Translations under genes and position numbers: made by a program | Part shown: positions 46,151 through 58,754 of the stretch, in pieces | How positions within the stretch are numbered: the stretch's first letter is position 1 | Layout: each line of letters opens with the position of its first letter | The notes under the pieces: model-generated | The model's input: only the letters and a program-made list of their open reading frames with translations | Told to the model about the DNA's origin: nothing | The model's database searches: none | NCBI GenBank assembly: GCA_007922305.1 | Contig: ML677365.1 | Location: 15,153,656-15,217,655, forward strand | Length of the DNA stretch: 64,000 nucleotides | Source: Dermatemys mawii | Lineage: Eukaryota; Chordata; Testudines; Dermatemydidae | Direction of reading: 5' to 3'

Positions 46151-48843
46151 TTATTTTTATCTATTATCAGTTGCTTCCCATATTCCTTTCCAGCCTAGTC
46201 TACAATCCATCTCTTAGCCGTCAGAGCCAATGGAAACAGCAACAATTTCAGACCTGTATGAAGTTCTTTTTTTTGCTTCTTCGGCCAAGGAATGCTACCT
46301 ACTGGACCCCTCCTGCTAACCTACCTCTTGTATCCTGCTTTTGGTGTCCTTCCCATCAGGCATCTGATACTGAACCATGGACAACTGCATGACCATGTGG
46401 TCCTCTAGTTATTTGCCTGGCTGCCAGACTCTCTTGAAAATCAGTAACTTGACATCTAACCCTGCCTCTGATACTGGCTAGCTATATGATATTGAGAATT
46501 CAATTTTTCTATGACTCAGTATACTTGTTAAATGTATATATTATGATGTCTCTAACTCAGAGGAGCATTGTGAGGTTTGCGAAAAAGCACTGAGATCTTC
46601 ATATTAATATTAATAAAGCATGTGCGTTTTTATGCAAAGAACACTCACCTTCAATATTCGCTGTTATATGTTGTATGGGAATGCTAGGAAAAGTATTCAA
46701 TAAATGCTCCCCAAAGAGAGAGACAAATAAACTCATGTGTTTTAAATTACTGTTCCTGGTTCTCTCTGAAATAGTATTTTTAAAGTGGAATTAAAGACAC
46801 TAACATTCTTATTAAAAGGAAAGTGACATTTTTCTCTTAAAATATTTAATGGTCATCACAACATACATATGCCACTGGGAAAAAAAAATCCCATTCACAG
46901 GCTGTCACATTGAAGAAAGAGGTGAAGTTATAAAATTGTGTTAGAACTATTTATTTCAACTATACTCCTTTCAACAAGACCAAATTATGAAATGTCTATG
47001 GCTTTACTTTAAAGACTTTCCAATATTCATAACATCAACACTATTTAACTTCAAAGCCCGAGTTGCGGGAGGATGGGGGTGGGGAGGGGAGGATCCCAAG
47101 TGCTGACTTTAAAAGTCTTCCCACTGCTTTTATCTATTAGCAAAGCTACTGTCTGCAAGGACCTCCCTCAAGAACCTTGAAGTATGGACTTTATGCTTGC
47201 TCATGTCTTACATCCCATCCTGCATTCATTACTTCACCCCATTAACATTCCGTGTAGAGAATCCTCTGCCAGTTTTATGAGGCGAAACCATGAAATGTCA
47301 GGTTAACAAAACCCTCAACCAGAAATTCCCCCTTTATATACTACTGCCTGTCAAGAATCTGCTTACATAGATTCTCAGTGAATTATTATCAGTATGAAAC
47401 TAAGTGAAAATAAAAGAAGGTGGGTGAAATACTCAAAATATGCCACACAGAGGTACTACTAAAATATGAATAGAATATTTGGTAATCCTATCTGGTTGAT
47501 TTAAAACTATATAAAAGACTTGATTGGTATACTTAATAGCCAAATAAAGAAAAAAATGGATTGTCAAAGTTCTTCCAAGCTTTGCCTCATCAGCATTAGC
47601 ATCACTACCACAGCATTATGAAGTGTGAAATACAGAAAGAGAGAGAGGAGATAAAAGAGCAGAGAGTAAGAAAAAAATACTTCAGCTGTCCTGAACATTT
47701 TCTGTCTTTCGCTTCTGCTAATGAATTCCCAACCTTCCCTAAATCAAACAGAGAGTATGTGATACATACAGCACACAGATAAGTTGTGGCACACTAACAC
47801 CAATGTTACCTATCCTCGGGTGTTTCATCAGGTAAATAAAAACAGAGAGCACAAATCTGACACTCACAACTGTCTCACAGGAATAGCAAGTTATACAAAG
47901 GAAGCCTTGGACGTTACATTTATATTTCAACACAAAAAATGCCAAAAACAAAAACCAAAAAAGTATTAACTTATAAGTAAGATTACTTATTTACTATCTC
48001 TAAAACTCTAGGAACTCAACAGTTAAGCACTCAACATTAACATGCAGATTAACTTCAATTCACATACCCTGTTATCCAAATCATCATAACACCCAAACAT
48101 GCTCTCATATTCCTCAAAAAGCTCCCTTCCCATTTCAATAGTCAACCACCTAAAATGCACACATCCCATTTCTCAAAAGCACCCTTACCTCCAAACAACC
48201 TTAACTCTGAATTCAGAAAGATTAAGATCTTACTGTTAGATATATTTTACTGTTAAAATCTGATGTTTATTATCTGAAAACTTATGAGGGTGGAGTTATT
48301 TATATCCTGCAATTGTAAAATAGAATCCTTGATGTCTTCCTGTAACTTTAATTTCTTGATTTGTTCTATCATTTTTTTAATTCATGTATCTGAGAGTGCC
48401 TAATTTAAACAAGCAATCATCTTTTGAATGCCAAAGCAAGCAAAAAATAAATTATCCAGCTTCTCTCTCTAGAATTTCCAGACCGTCTGGCCGGTTGTAC
48501 CTATAGCTTGATAGTCTATTGCTCCTTTGGATTTCACATTTAATATTTTTCACAACTGGGAAAGAAGATGAACAGCTAAAGGGATAAAGTTTTTTATCTG
48601 TGGGGGTTATCAGTTTGATTTCTCACCTGAAGACCTGAAAATGAAATACATTAATTATTTCCAATTCAGAATATCACACACAAAGGGTACCACACAAATT
48701 TTTCATGACCTGGGACCTCTCTCTATTTGGGAAAAACTCTGTTAAATTACCAATTTTTTGTCATTGCTATAGCAATGAGCATTTGCAGTAAGGACCACCT
48801 CCAACAGATAACCCACACTAGCTGAAGAAACCACTTTAAAATA
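46151..48843. other. Unique AT-rich intron
   Basis: No transposon with ends, exon or RNA gene recognised. Confidence 0.5.
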
Positions 48844-49140
48844 CAGTAGACTCTTGATTATCCAGGATTGGGTTAAACAGAAAGTGGATTAACCAGGATG
48901 TCAAAAAAAAATACACGTAACTCGCAGGGCTGGCTCTGGCTTTACTGCCGCCCCAAGCACAAAAAAAAACTACCCTAGGGTACAGGGCAGCCAGTGAACC
49001 AACATCCACTCCCCCCCGGCGCAGGGTGGCTAGTGAACCAACCCCTTCTCCCCATATTTCCTATGTATGGTGATTATCCAGGATTTTATTAACCAGGATT
49101 AATTTTTTCCCTATCATCCTGGATAATCCAGAGTCCACTG
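48844..49140. mobile_element. Tigger-like MITE, copy 2
   Basis: The ends cagtagactcttgattatcc and ggataatccagagtccactg are inverted, with TA on each side (48842-48843, 49141-49142). The interior is the reverse of copy 1 at 9841-10143 (for example 'gtgaaccaaccccttctcccc' here against 'ggggagggggttggttcac' there). Confidence 0.9.
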
Positions 49141-50272
49141 TATCTCCAAGGTTTGTAGCACAATTTGTTCGACCTCTAGTGAAAGGCCATCTTTTCCAGG
49201 CAACTGACTCCTGTTGGTCCCTTGGGTGGTCTAAGACTTGGGTGGTCCAGAGGCTCCAGCTTGGGTTGTTTAATTTGGTTTGTACTGTATTTAATTGTTT
49301 TCTATCACATTTTACTTTTCTGGTGACAAAACTTGAAATTCAGTAAAAGAGGAAACAACTTTTTGCCTCCATCTTGCTTTCTAAATGTGAGTATCAATCT
49401 TATGAGAAAACCCACATCACACATGATTATTTAATTTTGTCTGCCAGCAGATATAGTTTCAAAAAAATCAGTCAAATAATAGATGTACAAAACCAAAAGA
49501 ACCTTAAATATTTAATAAATCTGTGCAGTATTGTAAAATCTTTAACTCCTTGAAAACTATTAATCTACTGGTAACATTATCTCTAGCAGTTCCAGTTGAC
49601 TAGACAGTAGTTTGTGTTTTCTTTACTTTTTTATTGCACATACACTAAGAAAGCAGTGGTTATAATATATGTACTTTCTTCTAACACTATTAACTAAACT
49701 AGAAAAGTGATGCAGCTTTTATTATGATAGCTGAAGACATGGCACAATTCAAAATAAAATACTGAATTTTGGCATTTGACAATAATTAGAGTGTGGTAGT
49801 ATCTCTTCTGGATTAATATACCATATTGTAAATGGAGTTTAAAGGGATTTTTCAGTATTTCTTTGGATCTACATACAACTGTTCAGGGATTTATCTGGCT
49901 GGCTCTCCTGCAAGAAGCATGGTAACCTGCCTGAAAGCCCTTGTCTTTACTTTGACATTTTAGTAGCATCACTTCCTCTTTCTCCCGCTTGTGTTCCCAT
50001 TGGTTATGCATAGCACAGTGGATATTCAAATTGAAATGGAATTAATTATTTGTTAAAGATTCACTTATCAACCTGACATCCATATAGAGCAAAGCCAGAG
50101 AGCATAACTTAGCAGCTGACAGCCTATCTGCTCTGTTCCATGGGCTCCAGAATGAAATTTACCAAAGAACTAAGTTTCATGTTGCAGGTTCCCAATACAG
50201 ATAGCACAAAGGACGAGAAGGATATGGAAAGGAACCAAACAAGATAGGAAAGAAAAACTGAGGCAAGTGACC
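49141..50272. other. Intron, nothing recognised
   Basis: No repeat ends, exon or RNA gene seen. Confidence 0.45.
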
Positions 50273-50286
50273 AAGAAAAATAGAGA

Positions 50287-50494
50287 ATCAGAGAGGTAGC
50301 CGTGTTAGTCTGGATTTGCAGAAGTGACAGAGTCCTGTGGCACCTTAAAGACTAACAAAAGTATTGAAGCACAATCTTTCGTGGGCTAGTACCTACTTTG
50401 CTGGATGCATCCGACGAAGTGGGTACTAGCCCACGAAAGCTTATGCTTCAATACTTTTGTTAGTCTTTAAGGTGCCACAGGACTCTGTCGCTTC
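50287..50494. mobile_element. Fold-back (hairpin) element, intact copy
   Basis: The arms at 50321-50393 and 50422-50494 are inverted copies that differ at only about three of 73 positions, with a loop of about 28 bases (50394-50421). A leader 'gaggtagccgtgttagtctgg' lies outside the left arm. Near-identical flanks AAGAAAAATAGAGA (50273-50286) and AAGAAAAGTAGAAA (50495-50508), 12 of 14, look like a long target duplication. The transcript or single strand would form a very stable hairpin. The mechanism class is not clear: the long duplication does not fit Harbinger, hAT or Tc1. Confidence 0.85.
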
Positions 50495-50628
50495 AAGAAA
50501 AGTAGAAAGCCATGGGAAACCAGAGACACCCAACTAGTAAAATAGAAAAGGACAGAGAGCTAACAGAGTAGAAAAGGTCATGGAAAGGATAAACATAGAG
50601 GAATGTAATGAGGTTTACAAACCCCATA

Positions 50629-51468
50629 CATTAACTCCTCGCTTAACATTGTAGTTATGTTCCTGAAAAATGAGACTAAGTGAAATGATGTTAAGCAAAT
50701 TCAATTTCCCAATAAGAATTAATGTAAATGGGGGGGGGGTTAGGTGTCAGGGTAATTTTTTTTTCACCAAACTACACACACACACAGTATATGTTTTGAA
50801 CGAACAATTTAATAATACACAGCTATGATGATTGTGAAGCTTGGTTGAGATGCTGAAGTTAGAGAGTGGAAGAAGGTGGGATATTTCCCAGGGAATGCCT
50901 TACTGCTAAATGATGAACTAGCTTTTGGCTGATACCTCAAGGGTTAACACATTGATGTTAATGTAGCTCACACTCTACAAGGCAGCACGAATGGACAGAG
51001 GGGAGACAGCATGGCAGACAGACACAGACACACACACTCTGTGTGTGGGGGAGAAAGAGAGAGAGAGAGATGTGAATTGCCTCTTTAAGTAAGCTGACCC
51101 CATTCTTAAGTACACTGTCTTTTTAAGCCAATCTGGAAGTTGAGACAACAGCTGCTGCCCCCAACTCCCTCTGTCTCTCTTCCTCCATGTGCCCACCCTG
51201 CTCTATATGGAGAAGGGGTAATCGAGGTACAGGAGCAGGGGGGAGAGGGACACCCTGACATAAGCTCTCACCTTCCCCCCCGTCACCCTCCCAGCAAGCA
51301 GGAGGCTCCCATGAGCAGCTCCAAGGCAGAGGGCAGGAGCAGCACATGGCAGTGGGGAGAAGGATAGGTGAACTGCCAGCAACTGATAGCCTGCTGAGCA
51401 GCTGCTGCACAGGGAACTTAGGGGAGCAGGGAGCTAATGGGGGGCTGCTGGTCCACCCTGATTCCAAA
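50629..51468 (-). mobile_element. 1-kb TA-flanked DNA transposon derivative (copy 3 of 3), right-truncated
   Basis: Starts cattaactcctcgcttaac after TA (50627-50628) and is collinear with copy 2 (26247-27258). Shared words are 'cagggaatgccttactgcta' and 'gagctgctgc'-type sequence in the core. The alignment stops near 51468, so the last ~150 bp and the right terminus are missing. Confidence 0.8.
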
Positions 51469-52146
51469 CAAAAGAAGACTGCAAGCCCTGGAGTTTAAGG
51501 GCAGATAAATTCAATTTAGGTTATGAGTTTACAGGCTGGTCTAATTGTAAGCAAATTAAAGCAGACCAGCTACAAGGAAGCTGGGACCACTAGAGAGACT
51601 ACAAAGGAAAAAGAATGGCATAATATTTTCAAGGAGACAAAACAATCTTAAAGACAAAATGTAACATTCTGTGTGTGTAAACATGTATGAGTGAATATCT
51701 GACCTTTCAGATGTGCATCCCCAATGTGTCCCTCCCCCTACCCACACTGCAAACAAATATTACTATCAGAAAGAAGCTCCCACTCACCAGAATACGGAAA
51801 AATCTGTGCAACTGTCTATCAATTCATGGATGCTCTTTGGTGGGAAACAGAGTGAAATTAATAGCCAAGGATTCAAAGGTCATGAACGTTTCAATGACAA
51901 CATTTACTGATAAGCAACATACTGAACCACGTGATTTACAAAGCACTGCCATCAGTTCTAAAGGAACTTTTATGGAGGCTAGATTCTGTTGCCTTCAATG
52001 GAAATTTCATTTACCAGTGAGTGTAAAGGAGTTCTTATATTACCAATATATTCTATGGCTCCATCCTGCTCTCAGATGCATGTGGCCATTAATGTTAGAA
52101 AAGTAACTTCTACAGTTAAATAGATTTTTCTTTTAAGGGCAATAAT
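51469..52146. other. Intron, nothing recognised
   Basis: No repeat ends, exon or RNA gene seen. Confidence 0.4.
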
Positions 52147-52827
52147 TAAGGCTGTGAGTTTGTCATGGAGGTCACAGAATTCATGGATTTCGGGACTTTG
52201 TGACCTTTGCAGCGGCCAGTATGCCTGGCTCAGACTGCTGGGGCAGTATCCTCTCCCCACCACCCAACAAAAGAGTTTGGGTGTGAGATGGGGAAGAGAG
52301 TTGGGGCATGGGACAGAGATGAGGCAGGCTCTGGGCAGCACTTACCTGGGGGGCTCCCCAGAAGCAGCGACATTCCCCTGGCTCAGCTGCTAGGCAGAGG
52401 AGAGGCCAGGCAACTCTGCATGCTGCCTCCGCCCAGGGCACCAACCCCGCAGCTCCCATTGGCTCACTGCGTCCCATCGAGAGCCTGCCTCACCCCATCC
52501 CATGCCCCAATCCCCTACCCCCTTCCCACACTCAAACTCTACTGCTGGGCAGGGGAGAGGCACAGAGACAAGTAGGGAGCCTGCCAGATCCGTCAATCCC
52601 CTCACCCCAGCAGGGTCCCGGGCCTCACGCCGCCATCTGATATCCCCCCCAGGATCAAGGCCACCATCCCCCAGTACCCACGGGACCTCCAGGCAGCCCC
52701 TCTCGTTTTAGTCACCACTATTTTTAGTAAATGTCATGGACAGATCATGGGCCATAAATTTTTGTTTACTGCCCGTGACCTGTCCGTGACTTTTACTAAA
52801 AATACTCGTGACTAAAACGTAGGCTTA
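52147..52827. mobile_element. Non-autonomous hAT-type element (copy 2 of 2)
   Basis: The left end taaggctgtgagtttgtca and right end gactaaaacgtaggctta are imperfect inverted repeats. They are flanked by a perfect 8-bp target duplication GCAATAAT (52139-52146 and 52828-52835). Both flanks of the GC-rich core hold 'gtcatggaggtcac'-type and 'gtgacctgtccgtgact'-type motifs in opposite orientation. The core has diverged strongly from copy 1 (1306-2085). Non-coding. Confidence 0.88.
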
Positions 52828-53019
52828 GCAATAATACACTATAAAAATTCTACTATAGATTCCTATTACTATAGAATGAAATTCTACTCCTTTATTTTTC
52901 AGCCCACAGCTTTAGTTCATACATATTAACTTAAATATATTTAGTTTCACTAAATCTTGTTTATTTTCAATATGTATCTTTCTTGGTGAATTTTCTCCCT
53001 TTGGTATTAAGACTCAAAG

Positions 53020-53370
53020 GGCATGTCTACACAGCAACTAGACACCAGTAGCTGGCCTGTGCTAGCCAACTCAGGTTCACAGGGCTCAGGCTGTAGGGGT
53101 GTTTCACTTAAGGTGACCAGATGCCCGGATTTCACAGGGACAGTCCCAATTTTGGGGTCTTTTTCTTACATGGTTCCTATTACCCCCATCCCCAGTCCCA
53201 ATTTTTCACACTTGCTGTTTGGGCACCCAAGTTTCACTGCTGTATAGACTTCCGGGCTTGAGCTGGAGCCTGAGCACTGGGACCCTCCAACCCCTCAAAG
53301 TCCTAGAGCCTCGGTTCCTGCCCAAGCCTGGAAATCTACACGGCAATGCAAGAGCCACATAGCCCATGCC
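53020..53370. mobile_element. Palindromic MITE interrupted by a hAT MITE
   Basis: The left half (gggcatgtctacacagcaac, with 'gctggcctgtgctagccaac') and the right half (ctgctgtatagacttccggg onward, up to 'atctacacggcaatgc') belong to one GC-richer element. It has GGGCATGTCTACAC-type ends and is broken at 53101-53238 by the insertion at 53109-53230. Outer boundaries are estimates. Confidence 0.55.
53109..53230. mobile_element. hAT MITE, 122 bp, nested
   Basis: Starts taaggtgaccagatgcccgg and ends tttgggcacccaa (inverted), with a perfect 8-bp duplication GTTTCACT on each side (53101-53108, 53231-53238). The interior is 'cagtcccaattttggggtct' plus a reversed partner 'cccagtcccaatttttcaca'. It is the short form of the element at 32581-33448. 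Confidence 0.92.
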
Positions 53371-53399
53371 CAAGACAGCTAGCACATGCAGGCCTCCTA

Positions 53400-54117
53400 T
53401 CTGTGAATAATAAGGTTCAAGCAGGGCGCAAAGGGAAGCAAGCCCTCTTACTATTTTGCAAAAACTAACAAAAGAGGTAACAGGGTAGAGATTTCACCCC
53501 ACAACCGTTTCTCAAGTGTTTTCCACATGTGATATCTTGAGGAAAGAGGGTACTGAGAGCCAAAAGACTGGACAGGATGAGATACCCATCTCCTCAGCTG
53601 TGCCTAGTGGAGCTCTCACAAAGTTCATGTCTTTTTTAAAATTATTTACATATGCAAATAATTAGCTATCAAAAATCTATAGGGCTTGATTCATTGTTCA
53701 CTCTTATTCCAGTGTTTTTCTGGTATAATTTAATTCATTTTTGTGGAATATGCCAGCATAAATGTGGCAACACATTGGTGAATCAAGACCACAGTATACA
53801 CAATCAAGCTGAGCTTTTACTGAATAAATATTCTGGACTACAAGATGGAGAACCATACTTCAAACTACAATAAACTGCTATTAATACATTGCAAAATGTT
53901 CCTTCAGTTTAGAAAAATGGAATTTTCTTTTATTAAATAACACAGATTGACCAGAACTTCCTAATTTTGAATAACTCTGTGTCCAGCAACATTGCTAATT
54001 GCTTAACTATTAAGATATAAAAAAAAATTTATATTTGCAACATGGGCAAATACAGCATAGCAAATACCATGGAAGAACTATATTCACACAGCTATATATT
54101 AAGCAATGCATTAATTT
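53400..54117. other. Intron, nothing recognised
   Basis: No repeat ends, exon or RNA gene seen. Confidence 0.4.
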
Positions 54118-54499
54118 TAGGGCTGTAAAGTGATTAAAAAAATTAATCATGATTAATCCCACAATTAATCACAGTATTAAACAATAATAAAATACCATTT
54201 ATTTAAATATTTTTGGATGTTTTCTACATTTTCAAATATATTGATTTCAGTTACAACACAGAATACACAGCGTACAGTACTGACTTGATATTTACTTTTT
54301 ATTTTAAGTACTTGCACTGTAAAAAAAAAAAAAAAACCCACAGAAATAGTATTTTTCAATCCACCTAATACAAGTACTGCTGTGAAATCTGTATCATTAA
54401 AGTTGAACTTACATATGTAGAATTATGGACAAAAAAACTGAATTTTAAAAAAAGAAGGTAAAATTTTAGAGCCTACAAGTCCACCCAGTCCTACTTCTT

Positions 54500-54880
54500 G
54501 TTAAGCCAATCACTCAGACAAATAAGTTTGTTTACATTTGCAGGAAATAATACTGCATGGTTCTTATTTACAGTGTCACCTGAGAGTGAGAACAGGCTCT
54601 CTCATGGCACTGTTGTATCCGGAATTGCAAGATATTTACATGTCAGATGCACTAGAGAGTCATATGTCCCTTCATGCTTCAACCACCATTCTAGAAGACA
54701 TGTGTCTATGCTGATAACTGGTTCTACCCAATACGAATCTGAAGTAGTGTGGACTGACACATGTTCATTTTCATTATCTGAGACAGGTGCCACCAGAACA
54801 AAGTTAATTTTATTTTTTGATAGTTCAGGTTCTGTTGTTTCCACATTGGAGTGTTGCTTTTTTAAGACTTCTGAAAGCAT
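54500..54880 (-). pseudogene. hAT transposase C-terminal (dimerisation) region, left half
   Basis: The minus-strand open piece 54880-54602 has LVAPVSDNENEHVS, then LLEWWLKHEGTYDSL and YLAIPDTTVP. It ends in a stop exactly where the conserved S/C-E-R of the hAT dimerisation domain should follow. Past that stop the same frame goes on with a LFSLSGD-type segment and ends at a SDWLNKK-type tail near 54500. The domain holds transposase subunits together. One point mutation of the CGA-to-TGA kind would explain the break. Upstream coding (54881-55080) is present but frame-broken, and the catalytic DDE core is absent. Confidence 0.7.
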
Positions 54881-55154
54881 GCTCTACACCTCATCCCTCT
54901 CAGATTCCGGAAGGCATTTCAGATTCTTTATCCTGGGTCAAGTGATTAGAAGTCTCACATTAGAACCGTCTCTGCTTTTTGTGAAATCTTCAGTGAAAGT
55001 GTTCTTAAAATGAACAACATATGTTGGGTAATCATCTGAGACTGTTATAATATGAAATATCTGGCAGAGTGTGGGAAAACAGAGCAGGGGACATACAATT
55101 TTCCCCTAAGGCGTTCAGTCACAAATTTAATTAACGCATTTTTTTTTTTAACAG

Positions 55155-55377
55155 GCCTCATCAGCATGAAAGTGTGTGCTCTCGAATGATGGCCAAAGCA
55201 TAAAGGGGCATACAAATGTTTAGCATATCTGGCATGTAAATACCTTGCAATGCTGGCTACAAAAGTGCCATGCAAATACCTATTCTCACTTTCTCGTAAC
55301 ACTGCAAATAAGAAGAGTGAAACATTATCTCCTGTAAATGTAAACGAACTTGTTTGTCTTAGGGATTGGCTGAACAA
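55155..55377 (+). pseudogene. hAT transposase C-terminal region, right half
   Basis: A plus-strand counterpart of the left half, in the same order: residues around KHKGAYKC, then LACKYLA-type and VPCKYLFSLS-type segments, ending at a RDWLNKK-type tail followed by a stop near 55382. It starts abruptly at 55155 with no upstream catalytic region. Only the last ~75 codons of the gene are represented, with substitutions at conserved positions. Confidence 0.65.
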
Positions 55378-56200
55378 GAAGTAGGACTGAGTGGACTTGT
55401 AGACTCTAAAGTTTTACATTTTTTTTATTTTTGAGTGCAGTTATGTGAAAAAAAATCTACATTTGAAAATTGTACTTTCACAACAAACTGATTTCAGGAC
55501 AAAGATTGCACTTCAGGACTTGTATGAGGTGAACTAAAAAATACTATTTTTTTTATCAGTTTTACTGTGCGAATATTTGTAATCAAAAATAATATACACT
55601 TTAGTTTCAATTACAACAAAGAATGCAATATATATGAAAATGTAAAAAAATCCAAAATATTTAATATATTTCAATTCGTATTCTATTTTTAAAAGTGCAA
55701 CTAAAACTGTGATTAATCACAATTAATTTTTTAATTGTGATTCACTTTTTTTTAATCGCATGAGTTAACTGTGATTAATCTACAGCCCTAATTAATTTAG
55801 GAAATCTTTCAACTATAGAACTCTGCAACACATTTCAAAAGTTGATTTTCACTTGGAAAAGTACTTGAACAGCATATGCAAAAGTATTCCACCTGATAAA
55901 TAAACATACACAAGCCTGGAAAGGAACAGGACAAGTTACTGGTCTCATTATGATAAACAGAATTAACCTGTTCTGTCTTGCCAAGTCTGAATTTAATGGC
56001 AATTAACAGACATCAAAGTTAAAAAACTGTGAACAGTGGGTAAAATTGACATTAGTAAAGAAAATATTTAGATCACAGCTGACTCAAAAAATACTAAGAC
56101 AGCAGCTTTAGGTTGCTCCGAGCTCCTAACTAAAAACGGAAAGACATCTTTAGATATTGTCAATGCTAATAATAATATTTCTGATTAGGTAAACTTCAAA

Positions 56201-56335
56201 GGGCTTGTCTACATAAGGAAACTGACTGACATAACCATAGAGGAATAAACTATTGTGCTATAGATATGCTGGAGTTGACCCCCATATGAAGGCACCATTC
56301 CAGAATAAAAGTGATTTTATTCCAGAACTATTAGT
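56201..56335. mobile_element. MITE fragment, Harbinger-like left end
   Basis: Begins gggcttgtctacataagg and has an internal inverted motif 'gaggaataaactattgtg' against 'tccagaataaaagtg'. The right terminus is missing. Confidence 0.5.
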
Positions 56336-58754
56336 GTTGTAATATATAAAAAGTTGTTCTAATTTTTTTATTCATCATAATATTTTCATAAGAAATTGCA
56401 CTTTGAATCATTCTCAATGAGCTCTCTCAACCCTATCTTGCAAGCTCCTGGGAGCCCCCCTGATCTAGCATCCATACAAGTCAGTAGAAAGACTCATAAT
56501 GACTTCAGTAGGCATTCGATCAGGCCTTATGTGAGGTAGGCTTTTGGGGCTGCTGCTAATAGGAAAATGTACTTGCAGAACACAAATGTATAATGCATCT
56601 TCAAGAGACCACATATTTAAATTACAGATGAATCCAAAAGACTGGAGATGGGATATTTTTCAAAAATAACTAATGCAGTTTGGTTCCCCACTTCCACTAA
56701 AAATCAGTGGGAGGAGTTAGGTGCTTCCCTTACCTAGCCACTATCGAAAATCTCATTTGGATTGTGTAAAAATATTTCTTTATATCAAAGTTTTACTAAT
56801 GCTTAAAGATACAAGTACACTCCATTATAATATTCCACACTTCATGTTGTACCTTCCAAATGAGATTCTGAAAGCACTATACAGTAAGTTTCGCAACACA
56901 CCTTTAAAGTATATTATGTTATAGCACATTTTATAAATAAATTGATACACAAAGAATTTAAGTGAAAAAGACAAGGTCAGTAAGTCAGTGGAAGAAACAA
57001 GAATACATCATGGGATGGAATTTTTCAGCTCACACAATCTAAGGTAAAGTAATAAACAATGAAAGTAAATGACAATGCGTTTGAATTAAACTCACTTAGA
57101 CACATTGTAATAGTTCAGTGTGATGAACAGTAGTATATTACTAACCTTAACCTGGAGGGTAAGAACCGTGCAGTTCTTAGTCAATAAATCAATGATGTCA
57201 ATGGGAGATTTACTCGAGCATGGACTACATTTCTCAGAAGATCAAAGATAACTAGTGTTGCATTCTAAACAGACCCAGATTCACACTTTCCATTAGTTAT
57301 TTATATTAATCCCATGACTACTACTTTTATAGATCAATAAGACTAAGTGTGTTTTTACTCTTTTACTAATATTTGTTTAATTAAGTTAATTAATTACAGC
57401 TTAACTGAAATATCTTACAAAAGACCTCACGCAGCTTTCAAAGTGTAATCTGAAACCTAATCTTTATTTTTCTTTTAAACTAGCAATGAGGATGAAGTCA
57501 ATAAATTGTCAATTAATAACATACTTGCTTTGATGGCTCTTCAGTAATTTACTTTCATAACACTTCATAAATTTCTTAGCAGAGCTTCTGGGATTTCTAG
57601 TACAGTACCTCCGACATGGGAAAATTTGGTTCAAATCCGCTCTGCTACCAGTAAGACTAACTGGCTGATAATCCTCCCACACTGCACTGTTTAGAAATAT
57701 GCAGTCAACCAGTGAAAGTTTAATTTGTTCCGCTAATGGCACAGAAAACTACTCAGACTCATTCACTATATACATCTGAACTTCAGTCCAGTCCAGTTCA
57801 ATACTTATAGTTATTACCAAGGTACAAAAATAAAATCATTCAGTGCTTTATAACATAAACTATATTGTTTTTCTTTTGATCTAACGCACGATAGTAATAC
57901 TTAACACTATCAGTAGCTAAGTATTAAACTGCATTTAGCAGGGGAAATATAATAAAAAAACTTAGAAAACTCTAAACATCTTTTGAATCAGTATACTATC
58001 AGCCAAGACAAATGTGACCATTATGACCAAATGAGTCAATATCGGAGCATTATTGTTTAATAAATACACTTAAAAACTAACTATTCTCTACAAATTTCAG
58101 CTACCTCACTTGTGTTTTATAGTTTAGGGTTTCCAGACAGATAACATTATGTATCTTTACTATAGATTTAGTTGAAAAGGTAATTTAACTTACAAGTAGA
58201 AAAAATGTAGTGCGAAACTGCACAATTTTTAAATACTCTTTTTTTCTTGCTATACAGTACAAATATTAGATTAAGCTCTAAAGTGAGTATATTTTCTATA
58301 TTAATTCTTAAGCATATAGATAATAAAATTTTAAATACGGTATTGAAGGCTCACTTCCTCCACAAAAAGTGAAATAATCACAGTGGGAAGTCTTCACACT
58401 GTGTCATGACATTTGTACTGTTTAATTATTATGACAGGGTACTCAGAAAATACTGATACGTCATCATTCAACCATCATAATGCAATACCACGGACTTTTT
58501 TGATACTTCATGCAATTCAATTTCATCTCTTTTCTCTCTTCATGCGCCGCAATTCTAGCTGCCAAGAGAGAGTAACAAGGCAGGTACCTGGCAGAACATG
58601 AGTAGGTCTAGACAATTTCCATGGGAGCAATTGCAGCTCTTGAAATACAAAATTATAGACAAGACTCATTTCTTAGATAATGGCCAAAAGACATGAGTCA
58701 ACATTTTTGAAAGAAGTCCTCCTTTTTCTGGTTCTCATTCTATCAGAATTATTT
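56336..58754. other. Unique AT-rich intron
   Basis: No repeat ends, exon or RNA gene recognised. Confidence 0.5.

Larger units (their letters stand above)
54118..55790. mobile_element. Composite fold-back hAT element, 1673 bp
   Basis: The ends tagggctgtaaagtgattaa and ctgtgattaatctacagcccta are inverted. A perfect 8-bp duplication ATTAATTT (54110-54117, 55791-55798) marks hAT transposition. Both outer thirds are the 3' end of the same hAT gene plus its 3' untranslated part, pointing outward: the left one on the minus strand (54118-54718), the right one on the plus strand (55155-55790). The middle (54719-55154) is upstream coding sequence of the left half. A short (A)n near 54320 and (T)n near 55140 break it further. 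Confidence 0.88.

Noticed and set aside
54498..55013. 171-codon plus-strand open frame
   Set aside because: It is the antisense of the hAT transposase remnant, which explains the open frame.
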